Positions 43,781 through 52,637 of a stretch of DNA of 64,000 nt are shown one piece after another. Location: NCBI RefSeq assembly GCF_001425005.1, contig NZ_LMDB01000037.1:129269-193268 (forward strand). The letters are read 5' to 3'. How positions within the stretch are numbered: position 1 is the stretch's first letter; every line of letters starts with the position of its first letter. Made by a program: the position numbers and the translations under genes. The notes beneath the pieces are model-generated. The model did not search any database and had not been told where the DNA came from. It saw nothing but the letters and a program-made list of their open reading frames with translations. Source of the stretch: Duganella sp. Root336D2 (GTDB taxonomy: Bacteria; Pseudomonadota; Gammaproteobacteria; Burkholderiales; Burkholderiaceae_D).

Positions 43781-44779
43781 TTATGGATTGGTAATCTTTT
43801 GAAACTTTCCGTTTGGAGCTAGTTTCGCGACCGCCTGTCCCTCAGCAAGGCAGACGTATTCTAGATTGAGATGGCAGCCGGAGATCTGGTCGACGACTTT
43901 TCCGTTGACTACCGAAAGATAAACTCCAGCCATTATGTCTCGCTCTTCATTGCGAACTACCTCAAAATCGTCCACTCGTAACAAAACTACTTGGTTCATT
44001 GGCGTGAATACGAGGAATGTAGCCGGTGCTTTCTGTTTAAATGGAGGGGAAAAGCCGTCAGCATATCTATGGCCTCCCATTGTGTAATTATGGTTACCAA
44101 CCAGCTTCATCAGCGGGTCATCGCTCTTAGGGTCTGCGACGTAAGGGAAGAATTCAGGAGCGCATTTGTCAGAGGTTTGAGGTTTTCCTTTGGAATTCGT
44201 AATCTTCGGCCGGCAGGTATCATAATAACGATCGAAATCCATAGGCAGGCGCGATAGCTTGTAACCAGAGATTAAACTGTCATTCTTCGATTGGGTGGCA
44301 TTATGGTAAGCGGCACCGTGATCAGGTTGCGTTTTTCCATAGATATAGAATATGTCTCCTGCCGGGATTAGAATTTTATCGTTAACAACAAAAAATTCCA
44401 TTACCGGACTTGCGCAATATTCTGGGTTCGGCTTAAGTTTATAGACCATTTTCGTTTTCAATAGAGAAATGCCAAAATTTTTCACAAGAAAACGGTCAAC
44501 TTGAGTTTCGGAAATTCCCTCTTTTGTCATCGCTTGGAATACCTCTGGAAAGAGATAATCTGTAGCGATTAGGCGTGCCGTACAGTTTTCAGATAGCTGA
44601 ATAATGTTATCTTGGAATTTGATGATGGGAAATTTTGAGGCTTTTTTTGCCGGAGCATTGCTTTCGTAATCAACAGAGCGTTCGAGTTTCCAAGTGCCCT
44701 CAACGGGGGCAGCTTGAGTATTAATTGCTGTGAGAAGAACGCCGACGAATGTCAGCCATATAGGGAAAATTGATTTCAT
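43781..44779 (-). CDS. Exported protein coupled to the large effector, probable cognate immunity (family A)
   Basis: 332 residues with a signal peptide (MKSIFPIWLTFVGVLLTAIN). Starts 4 bases after the stop of the 823-residue effector gene, the tightest link in the island. Homologous along its length to the 39966 protein (GTWKLER, LVGNHNYTMGGHRYADG, IMAGVYLSVVNGKVVDQI). It would be in the periplasm, where the effector's lysozyme and peptidase domains act, so an immunity role is the best guess. No known family seen. Confidence 0.7.
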   Translation of the reverse strand: MKSIFPIWLTFVGVLLTAINTQAAPVEGTWKLERSVDYESNAPAKKASKFPIIKFQDNIIQLSENCTARLIATDYLFPEVFQAMTKEGISETQVDRFLVKNFGISLLKTKMVYKLKPNPEYCASPVMEFFVVNDKILIPAGDIFYIYGKTQPDHGAAYHNATQSKNDSLISGYKLSRLPMDFDRYYDTCRPKITNSKGKPQTSDKCAPEFFPYVADPKSDDPLMKLVGNHNYTMGGHRYADGFSPPFKQKAPATFLVFTPMNQVVLLRVDDFEVVRNEERDIMAGVYLSVVNGKVVDQISGCHLNLEYVCLAEGQAVAKLAPNGKFQKITNP

Positions 44780-44783
44780 GTCG

Positions 44784-47255
44784 TTAATGGTTTGCGTCGT
44801 ATATATTGTTACGAAATAATCGCATTTCAGATTGCCTGCGTGCTGTCAACGCACCTCCGCTGGTGATGTCAGCAAACTCATCGCAGCAGCCGCCGTAGTT
44901 TTTGGTATTTAGCTTGGCAAGTAACTTTATGAATTTTTTCAGCCCGCCTGTGTTGAATGCAAGACTCATCAGGGCATCAAATTCATGCTGGTGCAGGGGC
45001 ACTTGAAGGCTGGGCAGAATACGATTGCGTATCCGTTCGACGTCTTCAGCGAACAGGGCCCGCTCTTCCTCAACTGTAATGCCGGCTGCATACTTTTTAT
45101 AGGCAACGCTACCTGAACTTGCGAGCTCCGCACATGATCGCTCGCCATCGACTAAATGCCCGACGCCAACTGTGCATTGATCTTTTACGTCGTAAGGAGC
45201 GAGATGGCTAGTGGTTAGGTCGCCATTCTCCCAGACTCGAATAAAGTCCAAGCCTAGTTGCGATACATGGAGGCTGTCGGGGTCTTTTCGCGTCGTAGCG
45301 GCTGGCCCGGCCGTGACCGGGCTTTTCTTGCTCCCTTTGCCGGCAGCAGGCGGCGGTTTTTGAGCTTGCGGATTGGTGGCTGGTGGTTTAGCGGGCGGCT
45401 TAGGCGCAGGTGTCGGCTTTTGGGTCGCAACTGGCGCGGAAATTGGTGCCTCAACAGGTAGCGTTGGTGTACTGCCGCCACAATTGACTAAGCTAAGCCG
45501 GCCCTCGCGCCTTGCAATTGTAGCGATTGGGTCGCCATCAGCCGCCTCTCGGGTCTTAGCGTAGTATCGAGGTAGCAGGTATTTTTCCTTGAACATACGT
45601 ACATCCATATGCACCCACGCATCAGTGATGTGTTTGGGCTCAAGTGAAATGCAGTTTTCCGTATCCCATTTTGGACGAGCCTTCATCCTGCTAACGAATA
45701 CCTTATTCTTTAGGGACTCTAGGGCGTCACCGGTTACCTCGGAATTATTGCTAACACGCAAGAAATGCACGTCGCATGCGTTGCCCAGATGGTTCGTGGT
45801 GAAGATACCCATTTGTTTGGCTCGCTTCCAGCAGCGATAGCCGGACGCGACATACCCGAACTTGAAGCCTAACTGGCTCTCCTTGGCATCCAAGTAGAAG
45901 AGTGCCGCTCGTAGACTCCAGAACAGCGCGCGGTGAATTCCTGGTTTTTCCACTCCGGCAACGTTGGCGCCGTTTTTCAGGTGACTGACAGAGGCAGACC
46001 CCAGCCTAGCCTTGCCAAAACCATTACAGCGGTCAGCTACACTTGCCCCATGCGCACCGCATTGGCAAGCAAATGGATGGAATGAGATTGGATATTTGAT
46101 TAGGAACTCGTCGATTGCAGTAAGGACGGCGCCACAAACTTTGCCGCTCTCTGCTACCCCCATATAGTCACGCTGAAACTGCTTCACAGCCTTTTCCGTA
46201 GCTACTGTAAATTCGTCGAGAGAAGCTGGGTCATGGATTGTATTGCCAAAACCCATGAGACGGAGGTTCAGTTCTTCGATCAGTTGGCCTTTGTCGCCGA
46301 GCTTAATACACCCACTTTGGTCGCAAACCGGGGTAACAACGGTTTTCGGCGTACCATTTGGCCCACGGTCTTCTTCCTTGGCGACAGGTACTGGTGTAGT
46401 GACAACAGTTGCTTTCGCTGGGATCGATTCAGTACTGGCCCCCTCGTTCGCAGGGACCGCAACAGTGGGGGCTTGAGTCGCAGCCTCCGAAGGTATAGGG
46501 GCCGATGATGAAGGCGTAGTCGGCGTTCCTGTAACGTTTAAAGTAGTTTCTTGCCCCGATACTGAGGCAGGTAACGATGTGGACGCAGACAATGCACCCG
46601 GCGCCGGCTGTGCAATGCTATTTGATGTTGCCGCAGGCGATGGCGAGGCACCAGTTGCTGTTCCTGTGTCGTTTGAGACTGGTCCTTGAATTGATACGGG
46701 CTCAGAAGTTGGCGCAGTAGATGGAGCCGTGGCATTTGATGTTGCAGCCCCTGATCGCGCTGGCTTATTCGGAACTTTGAGTATCTGATCAATATGGATA
46801 ATGTCTGTCACTGCAATGCCATTTAATGCAGCCAAGTCTGCGGCAGTAGTTTCGAATTGGCTTGCAATATGGCCCAGCGTATCGTCTTTGCAGACTTTAT
46901 ACGTTTTGCGCTGGTAATTACCAGGATTTCCTTGGTGTTCCTTCGCGTTTAGGTTTTCTTTCCGTTTTTCGCTAACAAGCTTGATGCGGAAGTCTTCGGA
47001 CCAAGGAATGATCTTTTTGATCTCCTTGAATTCGTTTGTGCCGAAGCGCTCGACGTATACGGTCAAGATTGTGCCTATGATTGACGCGAATGACGAAAAC
47101 TTTCCTTCCGTGTTCGTGACACCTCTTGCGACAATTTGAGTGCCTTGACGAACTTGATATCGCAGACCAGCGATACGCTTACCAAACGGGTCAACCAGCT
47201 TTACGTTCACGATGCTGCGAAGTGCATCATCGATTTTTGTTTTGTTAAATTCCAT
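44784..47255 (-). CDS. Giant T6SS cell-wall effector: LysM, peptidoglycan-binding, M15-like peptidase and GH24 lysozyme
   Basis: 823 residues, no signal peptide. Order: an Ig/transthyretin-like front (about 12-95: VNVKLVDPFGKRIAGLRYQV), LysM (117-161), a long Ser/Thr/Pro/Ala linker (165-310), a peptidoglycan-binding helix bundle (316-385: IKLGDKGQLIEELNLRLMGF), an M15-like metallopeptidase region (about 395-565) with GYRCWKRA, HLGNACDVH (H489, D495) and WVHMDVR (H549), a second Pro/Lys linker, and a C-terminal GH24 lysozyme (about 663-823) with catalytic E676 in RVWENGD, D689, and T695 in CTVGVGH. The spacing of the M15 zinc ligands is not fully standard. Six bases after vgrG2, so it should ride on that spike; the 43781 gene follows by 4 bases. 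Confidence 0.83.
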   Translation of the reverse strand: MEFNKTKIDDALRSIVNVKLVDPFGKRIAGLRYQVRQGTQIVARGVTNTEGKFSSFASIIGTILTVYVERFGTNEFKEIKKIIPWSEDFRIKLVSEKRKENLNAKEHQGNPGNYQRKTYKVCKDDTLGHIASQFETTAADLAALNGIAVTDIIHIDQILKVPNKPARSGAATSNATAPSTAPTSEPVSIQGPVSNDTGTATGASPSPAATSNSIAQPAPGALSASTSLPASVSGQETTLNVTGTPTTPSSSAPIPSEAATQAPTVAVPANEGASTESIPAKATVVTTPVPVAKEEDRGPNGTPKTVVTPVCDQSGCIKLGDKGQLIEELNLRLMGFGNTIHDPASLDEFTVATEKAVKQFQRDYMGVAESGKVCGAVLTAIDEFLIKYPISFHPFACQCGAHGASVADRCNGFGKARLGSASVSHLKNGANVAGVEKPGIHRALFWSLRAALFYLDAKESQLGFKFGYVASGYRCWKRAKQMGIFTTNHLGNACDVHFLRVSNNSEVTGDALESLKNKVFVSRMKARPKWDTENCISLEPKHITDAWVHMDVRMFKEKYLLPRYYAKTREAADGDPIATIARREGRLSLVNCGGSTPTLPVEAPISAPVATQKPTPAPKPPAKPPATNPQAQKPPPAAGKGSKKSPVTAGPAATTRKDPDSLHVSQLGLDFIRVWENGDLTTSHLAPYDVKDQCTVGVGHLVDGERSCAELASSGSVAYKKYAAGITVEEERALFAEDVERIRNRILPSLQVPLHQHEFDALMSLAFNTGGLKKFIKLLAKLNTKNYGGCCDEFADITSGGALTARRQSEMRLFRNNIYDANH

Positions 47256-47261
47256 AGCTTC

Positions 47262-50144
47262 TTACTCGTCGTCGTAGTCGTAAATCAGACCCCATTCAGT
47301 CTGCTTAGGACCAACCAGGACTTCAATTTTTTCTTTGTCTTTGACATACAGTTGATCGGTTCGGCCGTGTTGATCCAGTAAGCCCCGAACAACCTTCCCA
47401 TCGGTGCGTTTAGCCGCGTAAGTGATCCCAGCCAGTTCATGCTGGATGAAGAGATCGTGTACGTCCAACCTATTGCTGTACTTTTCCGGATAGTTCGTTA
47501 CCGCGAGCTTAGGAAGATTCGGCAGTCCAATGCTGCCATCCGACGGGCCTCCCAGTTCCTTCATGCTGGCCTTGAATTCGACCTTGCCAGGTGCATTCAG
47601 CGTGATGTTCCCGCCCTCGATGCGTATTGCTGCGCCTTGGGTCGTAAGCAGCACATGCTGTTTGGCGGCGATATTTACTTCGGCGTTGATGCTGGCGACG
47701 GCAACTGCCTTGTCGGCGGTCAGCATGGTCGCGGCATCCTGGCTTTGGCTGCTGTACTTCCCGCTCGCCGCGTGCAGGTGCAGGCCGGTTTCCTGGTTCG
47801 GCTTATCCTTGGCGTCCGCTTTGCCGTAGGTGAACAGGCTGATGCCACCAGCGGAGGAATGCAGCAGGTTCGCCTGCGCGGCGAAGTTGATGTCCTGGCT
47901 GGCGGTCACGCTGCTGGACGTTTCGGACGCAAGCAGTGCGTCGGCAGGCGTGGCCGCGACGATACCGGATGGGCTGTCGACCTGCAGCAGCGGAGCGTCG
48001 AAAGCCGGTGCGCCGCTGTTTGCACGCGAGGACAGGGTATCGGCGGTGCGTTGCAAGCCTTCGGTCACCGGCAGCTTGTCGGCTTCCTCTTGTTTCGGCA
48101 AGTTGGCTTTGTGGGTCTTTGCCTGCTCGGCCAGGGCAATTTGCAGTTGCCTCGCGCTTTCAACCTGGTTCTGGGCGGGACGTGCGTCCAGCACATTGCC
48201 GCTGGCGCCGCGCGCTGCGTGAGTGGAGAGCAGCATGCCTTGGCCGGAACGCAGGGCGAGGGCATGTTCGGTCTTCAGCTCCGCGCCAAAACCGACAGCA
48301 TGCAGGCGCTGGTTGTCGCTTTGGTGTCGCAGGTGGCCGAGGTTCAGTTCAGCTGTGCCCTGGTGCGGCTTGGCGTGGCGCTGCAGGGCTACGCGCGACT
48401 GGCCGGGCGAGTCGTCGAATACCAGCTGGCTGTAGGCGCCCGCGCCGGCCTGGCTGCTTTGCATGGCCTGGCTTTTCAGGCCCGACAGCGATGCCGGGTG
48501 GGCGTGACCGCCGGACTCGCCGGGGAACCATACGGGCGCATTACCGGTGGCTGCGCCGGTGCCTGCGCCGATCTTGTTGTGTTGGGCGTCGGCCTGGCCG
48601 TCGCCGTTGTACAGGGCGCCAATAATGACGGGGCGGTCGATATCGCCTTCGAGGAAGTCAACCAGCACTTCCTGGCCAACGCGCGGCAGGGTATTGCTGC
48701 CCCAATTGGCGCCGGCAATCGGCGCCAGCGGGGTGGCGACGCGCACCCAGGTGCCGGCGCTGTCGTCGGCGGGAGCGCCACTGTCGCCTGCTTGCAGCGA
48801 TGGCGCCAGGCGGCTATGGCTGCTGTCGCCGCGCTGCCAGTGGAATTGCACCTTGACGCGGTGGTCACGGTCAGTATGGATCGGCGCGCCGGATGGGCCC
48901 ACCACGATGGCGGTCTGCTGTCCCTGCACGGTAGGGCGTTTCCATGGCGCCCCGCTGCGGTAGGGCAGGGCAGCTTCGATGGCGTCGATGCGGTTGCGGT
49001 ACAGCGGGCGTTCGGCAATGGCGTTGCCGACTGCATGGCGGCTTTCGGCCAGGTCGCCGTCGTTAAGCAGCTGTAGTGCGGCCTGGCCCAGTTCGCGCTG
49101 GATATTCGAGCGCATTTGCGCGGCCAGGTTGTTGTGCATCAGGTGCAGCACGCGGATGACGATGAAGTCGCCGCTGTCACCGGTCACCGGCTCGCCTTGC
49201 AGGGAGAAGCGCGTGGCCGGGGCCATGGTGCGCACGGTGCCGGCGCCCGTCATGTTCTTGCGTGCGACATCGACTGCCTGCAGGCGGCGTTCGGCAAGGC
49301 GCTGGCCGTGTTCGCGGCCGCTGTAGGCATAGGCGCCTGGCACATCGCGGGCGGACAGCGGAATGCCGCCATCGTCGGCACTGGCTGCACTGGCGGCGCG
49401 CTGGTCCAGCGTGCGGTAATCCCAGCTTTGCAGCGCGACTTCGCTGGTGAGCAGGCTGGCCTGCATGCGCCAGCGGTCCATGCTGTCTTCGCGCATCACG
49501 GCGCCGGCCTGGGTGAAGCGCACTGCTGCCTGCTCGTTGGGCTGGAAGGCACCATTGTGGTCTGCAATCACCAGGAGGTGGCCGTCGCTGCGGTGTTCGA
49601 AGTAATAGAACAGGCCTTCTTCCGCCATCAGTCGTTCGGCGAAGGCCCAGTCGCTTTCCTGGTATTGGGTGCACAGGCTGCGCTTTGGATAGGCTGCGCG
49701 GTCGGCCAGTTCGAAACGCCACTCGGGCACCAGTTTGCCCTGGCCTTGCCAGCTGCCCAAAACGGCATCGAGGATGTCGCATACCGACAGGTCCTGGAAA
49801 ACACGGCTGTCACGGTTTTGCGCGAGGAAGGCCGTCCAGGGCTCCAGCCGCACCATGTAGCGCGCCAGGCCGCCGTTGGAGCCGCTCAACTCGATGGCAG
49901 TAATATGGCCGTGGAATGGGCGCGGCGCTTCCTTGCTGGCGGCGGTCACCAGCTCCAGTATAGCCGGCTGGCCAAGCAGGGACTTGAGCGGGATCGCTGC
50001 GTCGGTGGACAGCGTCGAAATATCGAAGGCGAAGGGTTTGCCGATCGCCTCCTCTCCGCGCACGCATTCGACCAATAGCTGCGCGGCGCCCTGCGGCGTG
50101 GTCAGTCGCAGCAGGCGTGTATCTTGAGTGAGGCGGTCCAGCAT
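47262..50144 (-). CDS. vgrG: T6SS spike protein VgrG (TssI), copy 2
   Basis: 960 residues. Spike core marks: CVRGEEAIGKPFAFDISTLS, QYQESDWAFAERLMAEEGLF and LPRVGQEVLVDFLEGDIDRP, then the DUF2345 region (about 590-850). The C-terminal domain (HELAGITYAAKRTDGKVVRG, DQHGRTDQLYV) is transthyretin-like and resembles the front of the effector encoded next. Clearly homologous to copy 1 but diverged, not a recent duplicate. Preceded by a promoter with a 14-bp palindrome that recurs upstream of the PoNi-like gene. Confidence 0.95.
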   Translation of the reverse strand: MLDRLTQDTRLLRLTTPQGAAQLLVECVRGEEAIGKPFAFDISTLSTDAAIPLKSLLGQPAILELVTAASKEAPRPFHGHITAIELSGSNGGLARYMVRLEPWTAFLAQNRDSRVFQDLSVCDILDAVLGSWQGQGKLVPEWRFELADRAAYPKRSLCTQYQESDWAFAERLMAEEGLFYYFEHRSDGHLLVIADHNGAFQPNEQAAVRFTQAGAVMREDSMDRWRMQASLLTSEVALQSWDYRTLDQRAASAASADDGGIPLSARDVPGAYAYSGREHGQRLAERRLQAVDVARKNMTGAGTVRTMAPATRFSLQGEPVTGDSGDFIVIRVLHLMHNNLAAQMRSNIQRELGQAALQLLNDGDLAESRHAVGNAIAERPLYRNRIDAIEAALPYRSGAPWKRPTVQGQQTAIVVGPSGAPIHTDRDHRVKVQFHWQRGDSSHSRLAPSLQAGDSGAPADDSAGTWVRVATPLAPIAGANWGSNTLPRVGQEVLVDFLEGDIDRPVIIGALYNGDGQADAQHNKIGAGTGAATGNAPVWFPGESGGHAHPASLSGLKSQAMQSSQAGAGAYSQLVFDDSPGQSRVALQRHAKPHQGTAELNLGHLRHQSDNQRLHAVGFGAELKTEHALALRSGQGMLLSTHAARGASGNVLDARPAQNQVESARQLQIALAEQAKTHKANLPKQEEADKLPVTEGLQRTADTLSSRANSGAPAFDAPLLQVDSPSGIVAATPADALLASETSSSVTASQDINFAAQANLLHSSAGGISLFTYGKADAKDKPNQETGLHLHAASGKYSSQSQDAATMLTADKAVAVASINAEVNIAAKQHVLLTTQGAAIRIEGGNITLNAPGKVEFKASMKELGGPSDGSIGLPNLPKLAVTNYPEKYSNRLDVHDLFIQHELAGITYAAKRTDGKVVRGLLDQHGRTDQLYVKDKEKIEVLVGPKQTEWGLIYDYDDE

Positions 50145-50168
50145 GAGATTGTGTTTTAGATAACCATA

Positions 50169-50224
50169 CGGACCGCCATTACAGCCTAGAAGTTCTTTTG
50201 AAGCAAGAGAGATTCAATTGAATC
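50169..50224 (-). promoter_or_regulatory. Promoter of vgrG2 with palindromic operator
   Basis: Minus-strand -35 TTGCTT (50201-50206), 17-base spacer, -10 TGTAAT (50178-50183). A perfect palindrome GATTCAATTGAATC (50211-50224) lies 4 bases above the -35. The same block, with the same spacing, recurs at 52499-52554, where 23 bases around the -10 are nearly identical. The start codon is about 25 bases below. Confidence 0.7.
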
Positions 50225-50245
50225 GCTATACTTGCAAAATGAAAG

Positions 50246-50764
50246 TCATTTCTTCAAGCGTGCGGCTTCCGCATCCAGCGCCTGGTTGACGTCGCAGAAT
50301 TTGCGCTGGCTGGTGAACTTGTTGACCTGGCGGAAGGACAGGGCCGGCGCATCGACCGATTCCTGGTCGTCATTTGCTTTCAGTTCCATGACCGTAAAAG
50401 TCACGCGGCGGTCGTCCGCCCACATGCCTTCGCGCTCGGCATAGATCACACGCAGGCCGGCCTTGGACTTGAAAGCGCGAAAATCGCTGATGGCGCAGTC
50501 GGCGCCCGCATTCAGCTGGAGCGTCGGTATGAACTTTTCGTTGACCTCAAAAGGGATCTGCTCTGCGGGACCTTTGTCGTTGGAGCGGAAGAAGGTGATT
50601 GTGCGCAGGGTGTGATTGCCCCTGTCGATATCCGTGTACAGCATTTTCAGCTCGATGCCGTTCGCCGAAATGCTGGTGATGTCGCGTTGCGGGGTGATGG
50701 CTTGTTGCGCGTGCAGCGGCAGGCCAATGGCGAGCAGCAGCGCGCCAAGGAATGGGGCTTTCAA
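50246..50764 (-). CDS. Exported protein of unknown function in the PoNi-like operon
   Basis: 172 residues from a TTG start with GGAG 7 bases upstream. Signal peptide MKAPFLGALLLAIGLPLHAQ. Mature part includes TLRTITFFRSNDKGPAEQIP and TVMELKANDDQES. 14 bases after the PoNi-like gene, so co-transcribed. Family unknown; it lies just before the vgrG2 promoter. Confidence 0.7.
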   Translation of the reverse strand: MKAPFLGALLLAIGLPLHAQQAITPQRDITSISANGIELKMLYTDIDRGNHTLRTITFFRSNDKGPAEQIPFEVNEKFIPTLQLNAGADCAISDFRAFKSKAGLRVIYAEREGMWADDRRVTFTVMELKANDDQESVDAPALSFRQVNKFTSQRKFCDVNQALDAEAARLKK

Positions 50765-50778
50765 AGTGGATCTCCGGT

Positions 50779-52473
50779 TTATGCGGTGCGTGAGCGTGCG
50801 AAGTCGGCCAGCTCGCGCGGGTAGAAGTGATCGTGGCGGTAGGAAGTGTCGTCGATGCCGAGCAGCACGCTGATGGCGGCGGCTTCGAAGGACCAGTAGC
50901 CGAAGAATTGGAAGCCCTTGCGGTTGGTACCGAAGTAGGGCTCGTCCTCGCTCATGTCATACCAGGCCTGCAGGTATTCGGCCATCAGGGCGGGGCGCTT
51001 CTCAGGCGCCGCGACAAAAATTGGCAGGGTTTGCGAATAGGGCTTGCCGCGCGTGCATTTCTTTGGCGGGGATTCTCGGCCCGCCACGAACGGTGCAACC
51101 AGGTGCTCCAGCAGCGCGTCGCGGCGGCGGTTGCCGTAGTCGAGTATCGGCATGATGCGCGCCAGCTTGTCCTGGTGGCCTAGCAGGATGGCGAAGCACA
51201 CCAGCGACAGGCCGGTGTGATAGTCATCGTCTTGCAGGTCCAGCCAATGCTTGTAGCAGTCCTCGTCCTCGTCGTCCTCCGACGGTGTAAATGGCGCCAG
51301 GAAGCGCGCGTAGTTTTCCCAAAAGCTGAGAGCCAGCGGAAAAAAAGTATTGAGGTCCTCCAGTGCATGGCCGGCGCTGTAGCTGTTGCGCAGGTGGTTC
51401 ACGGATTCCCATGCCAGCCAGTGCGCCCCGTCATACTGGTCCTGGTCGGCGCAGTCGTAACAGACCTTGTCGGTGAAGAGCACCAGGTTTTCTTCGTAGC
51501 TGCCATAGCGCATGCGGCTGGAACGGCGCCGCTGTTCGAAATCGGCTGGCGACAGCTTTTTGTGCCGCCAGTATTCGGCCAGTTCGCTGATGCTTTCTGG
51601 CGGCGCCAGCTCGGCGCTTTCTTCGATAGCCGGCGCTACGTAGGCTGGCATCCTGCCGGCATTGGCCTGGCGTGCGAAGGCGGCCATGTCCGTCGGGTAG
51701 TAGGGCAGGTGGCGATAGCTCGCATCGTCGATGCCCAGCACCAGGGTGATGGCGGCGGCTTCCCACGACCAATAGCCGACGAACTGATAGCCCGATTTGT
51801 GCAGGTCATAGTAGTTCTCCCGGCGGCTGGCCTCGTACCATTCTGCGAGGTATTGCGCCATCAGGGCGGGCCGCTCGGAAGGCTGGGCGGCAAAGATCGG
51901 CAGCGCTTTGGAGTAAGGCAGGTTGCGGCGGCAGATGCTGACCGCCGGATCGCGGCCTTCGACGCAACAGCTGAGCAGGCGCTCGACCAGCGCATCGCGC
52001 TTTTCATTGAGGTAATCGATCAGGGGCACCAGGCGATGCAGCACATCCTGTTTGCCTAGCAGGATGCCGAGGCAAACCATGGTCAATGCCTGGTGGTATT
52101 CCGGCCCGGCCAGGGCCACGTGCGGCCACGGCGTCTCGCGATCGTTGCTGTCGTTATAGGCTTTGTTGTAGTGGGCGTAGGTTTCCCAGTATTCGACCGC
52201 ACGGTCATAGAAAGCTTGCAGTTGAACGATGTCGTGCCCACCGCTGTAGCAGTTGACAAGGAACGCGCTGGCATCGGTCGCCAGGCGCTTGGTGGTGTTC
52301 ATCAGGTTGTACAGGGGGATCGCCGAGATCATGTCCGGCGCTTGCTGCAGGCGTTCCCGCACATGCTCGAAGGTCTCAAGCTGGTCCAGGAAATTCTCTT
52401 CGTAGCCGTAATACCTAAGCAGGGGGTCGCGCAGGGACTGTTGAAAGTCGCTTTCTGACAGCGGGGCGTGCAT
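50779..52473 (-). CDS. Double PoNi-type immunity protein (two DUF1910/DUF1911 copies)
   Basis: 564 residues from the ATG at 52473; the upstream in-frame ATG at 52509 lies within the predicted -10 and would not be transcribed. Two tandem copies of the PoNi module: copy 1 (about 1-275) ends FVGYWSWEAAAITLVLGIDD and YYPTDMAAFAR; copy 2 (about 295-564) ends FFGYWSFEAAAISVLLGIDD and FYPRELADFAR. PoNi proteins are cytoplasmic antidotes to PoNe-type DNase toxins delivered by T6SS and other routes. No PoNe toxin is seen nearby, so the gene appears to be an orphan. Confidence 0.85.
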   Translation of the reverse strand: MHAPLSESDFQQSLRDPLLRYYGYEENFLDQLETFEHVRERLQQAPDMISAIPLYNLMNTTKRLATDASAFLVNCYSGGHDIVQLQAFYDRAVEYWETYAHYNKAYNDSNDRETPWPHVALAGPEYHQALTMVCLGILLGKQDVLHRLVPLIDYLNEKRDALVERLLSCCVEGRDPAVSICRRNLPYSKALPIFAAQPSERPALMAQYLAEWYEASRRENYYDLHKSGYQFVGYWSWEAAAITLVLGIDDASYRHLPYYPTDMAAFARQANAGRMPAYVAPAIEESAELAPPESISELAEYWRHKKLSPADFEQRRRSSRMRYGSYEENLVLFTDKVCYDCADQDQYDGAHWLAWESVNHLRNSYSAGHALEDLNTFFPLALSFWENYARFLAPFTPSEDDEDEDCYKHWLDLQDDDYHTGLSLVCFAILLGHQDKLARIMPILDYGNRRRDALLEHLVAPFVAGRESPPKKCTRGKPYSQTLPIFVAAPEKRPALMAEYLQAWYDMSEDEPYFGTNRKGFQFFGYWSFEAAAISVLLGIDDTSYRHDHFYPRELADFARSRTA

Positions 52474-52498
52474 GGGTGTTGCTCTTTCAGTAACGGTG

Positions 52499-52554
52499 CG
52501 GACCGCCATTACAGCCTAGAATTTCGCGAACGGCAAGAGCGATTCAATTGAATC
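52499..52554 (-). promoter_or_regulatory. Promoter of the PoNi-like operon with palindromic operator
   Basis: Minus-strand -35 TTGCCG (52531-52536), 17-base spacer, -10 TGTAAT (52508-52513), with GATTCAATTGAATC at 52541-52554, 4 bases above the -35. Near-copy of the vgrG2 promoter at 50169-50224, implying shared control or a duplicated promoter cassette. Confidence 0.7.
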
Positions 52555-52572
52555 GGGGGTAGCGTGCGAAAA

Positions 52573-52606
52573 AAAGCGGGAAGGGCCCGAAAGCCATTCC
52601 CGCTTT
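52573..52606 (-). terminator. Rho-independent terminator of the TPR gene
   Basis: Read on the minus strand: AAAGCGGGAA (52606-52597), loop, TTCCCGCTTT (52582-52573), then further T residues to 52569. It ends the transcript of the 52638 gene and separates it from the PoNi-like operon. Confidence 0.85.
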
Positions 52607-52637
52607 GTTGTATCGCTTAGACGCTCAGGCGTTTTGC

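Noticed and set aside
38869..52473. Possible insertion sequence or phage ends around the immunity nest
   Set aside because: No transposase, integrase, terminal inverted repeat or tRNA edge was seen despite the lower GC content and duplications.
50779..52473. Reading the double PoNi-like protein as an effector
   Set aside because: Both halves match the immunity fold motifs (GYWSWEAAA, LGIDD) and no toxin domain or secretion marker is attached.
52474..52509. In-frame earlier ATG (MAVRTVTERATP) for the PoNi-like gene
   Set aside because: It overlaps the predicted -10 box, and the same ATGGCGGTCCG in the vgrG2 promoter copy leads quickly to a stop.
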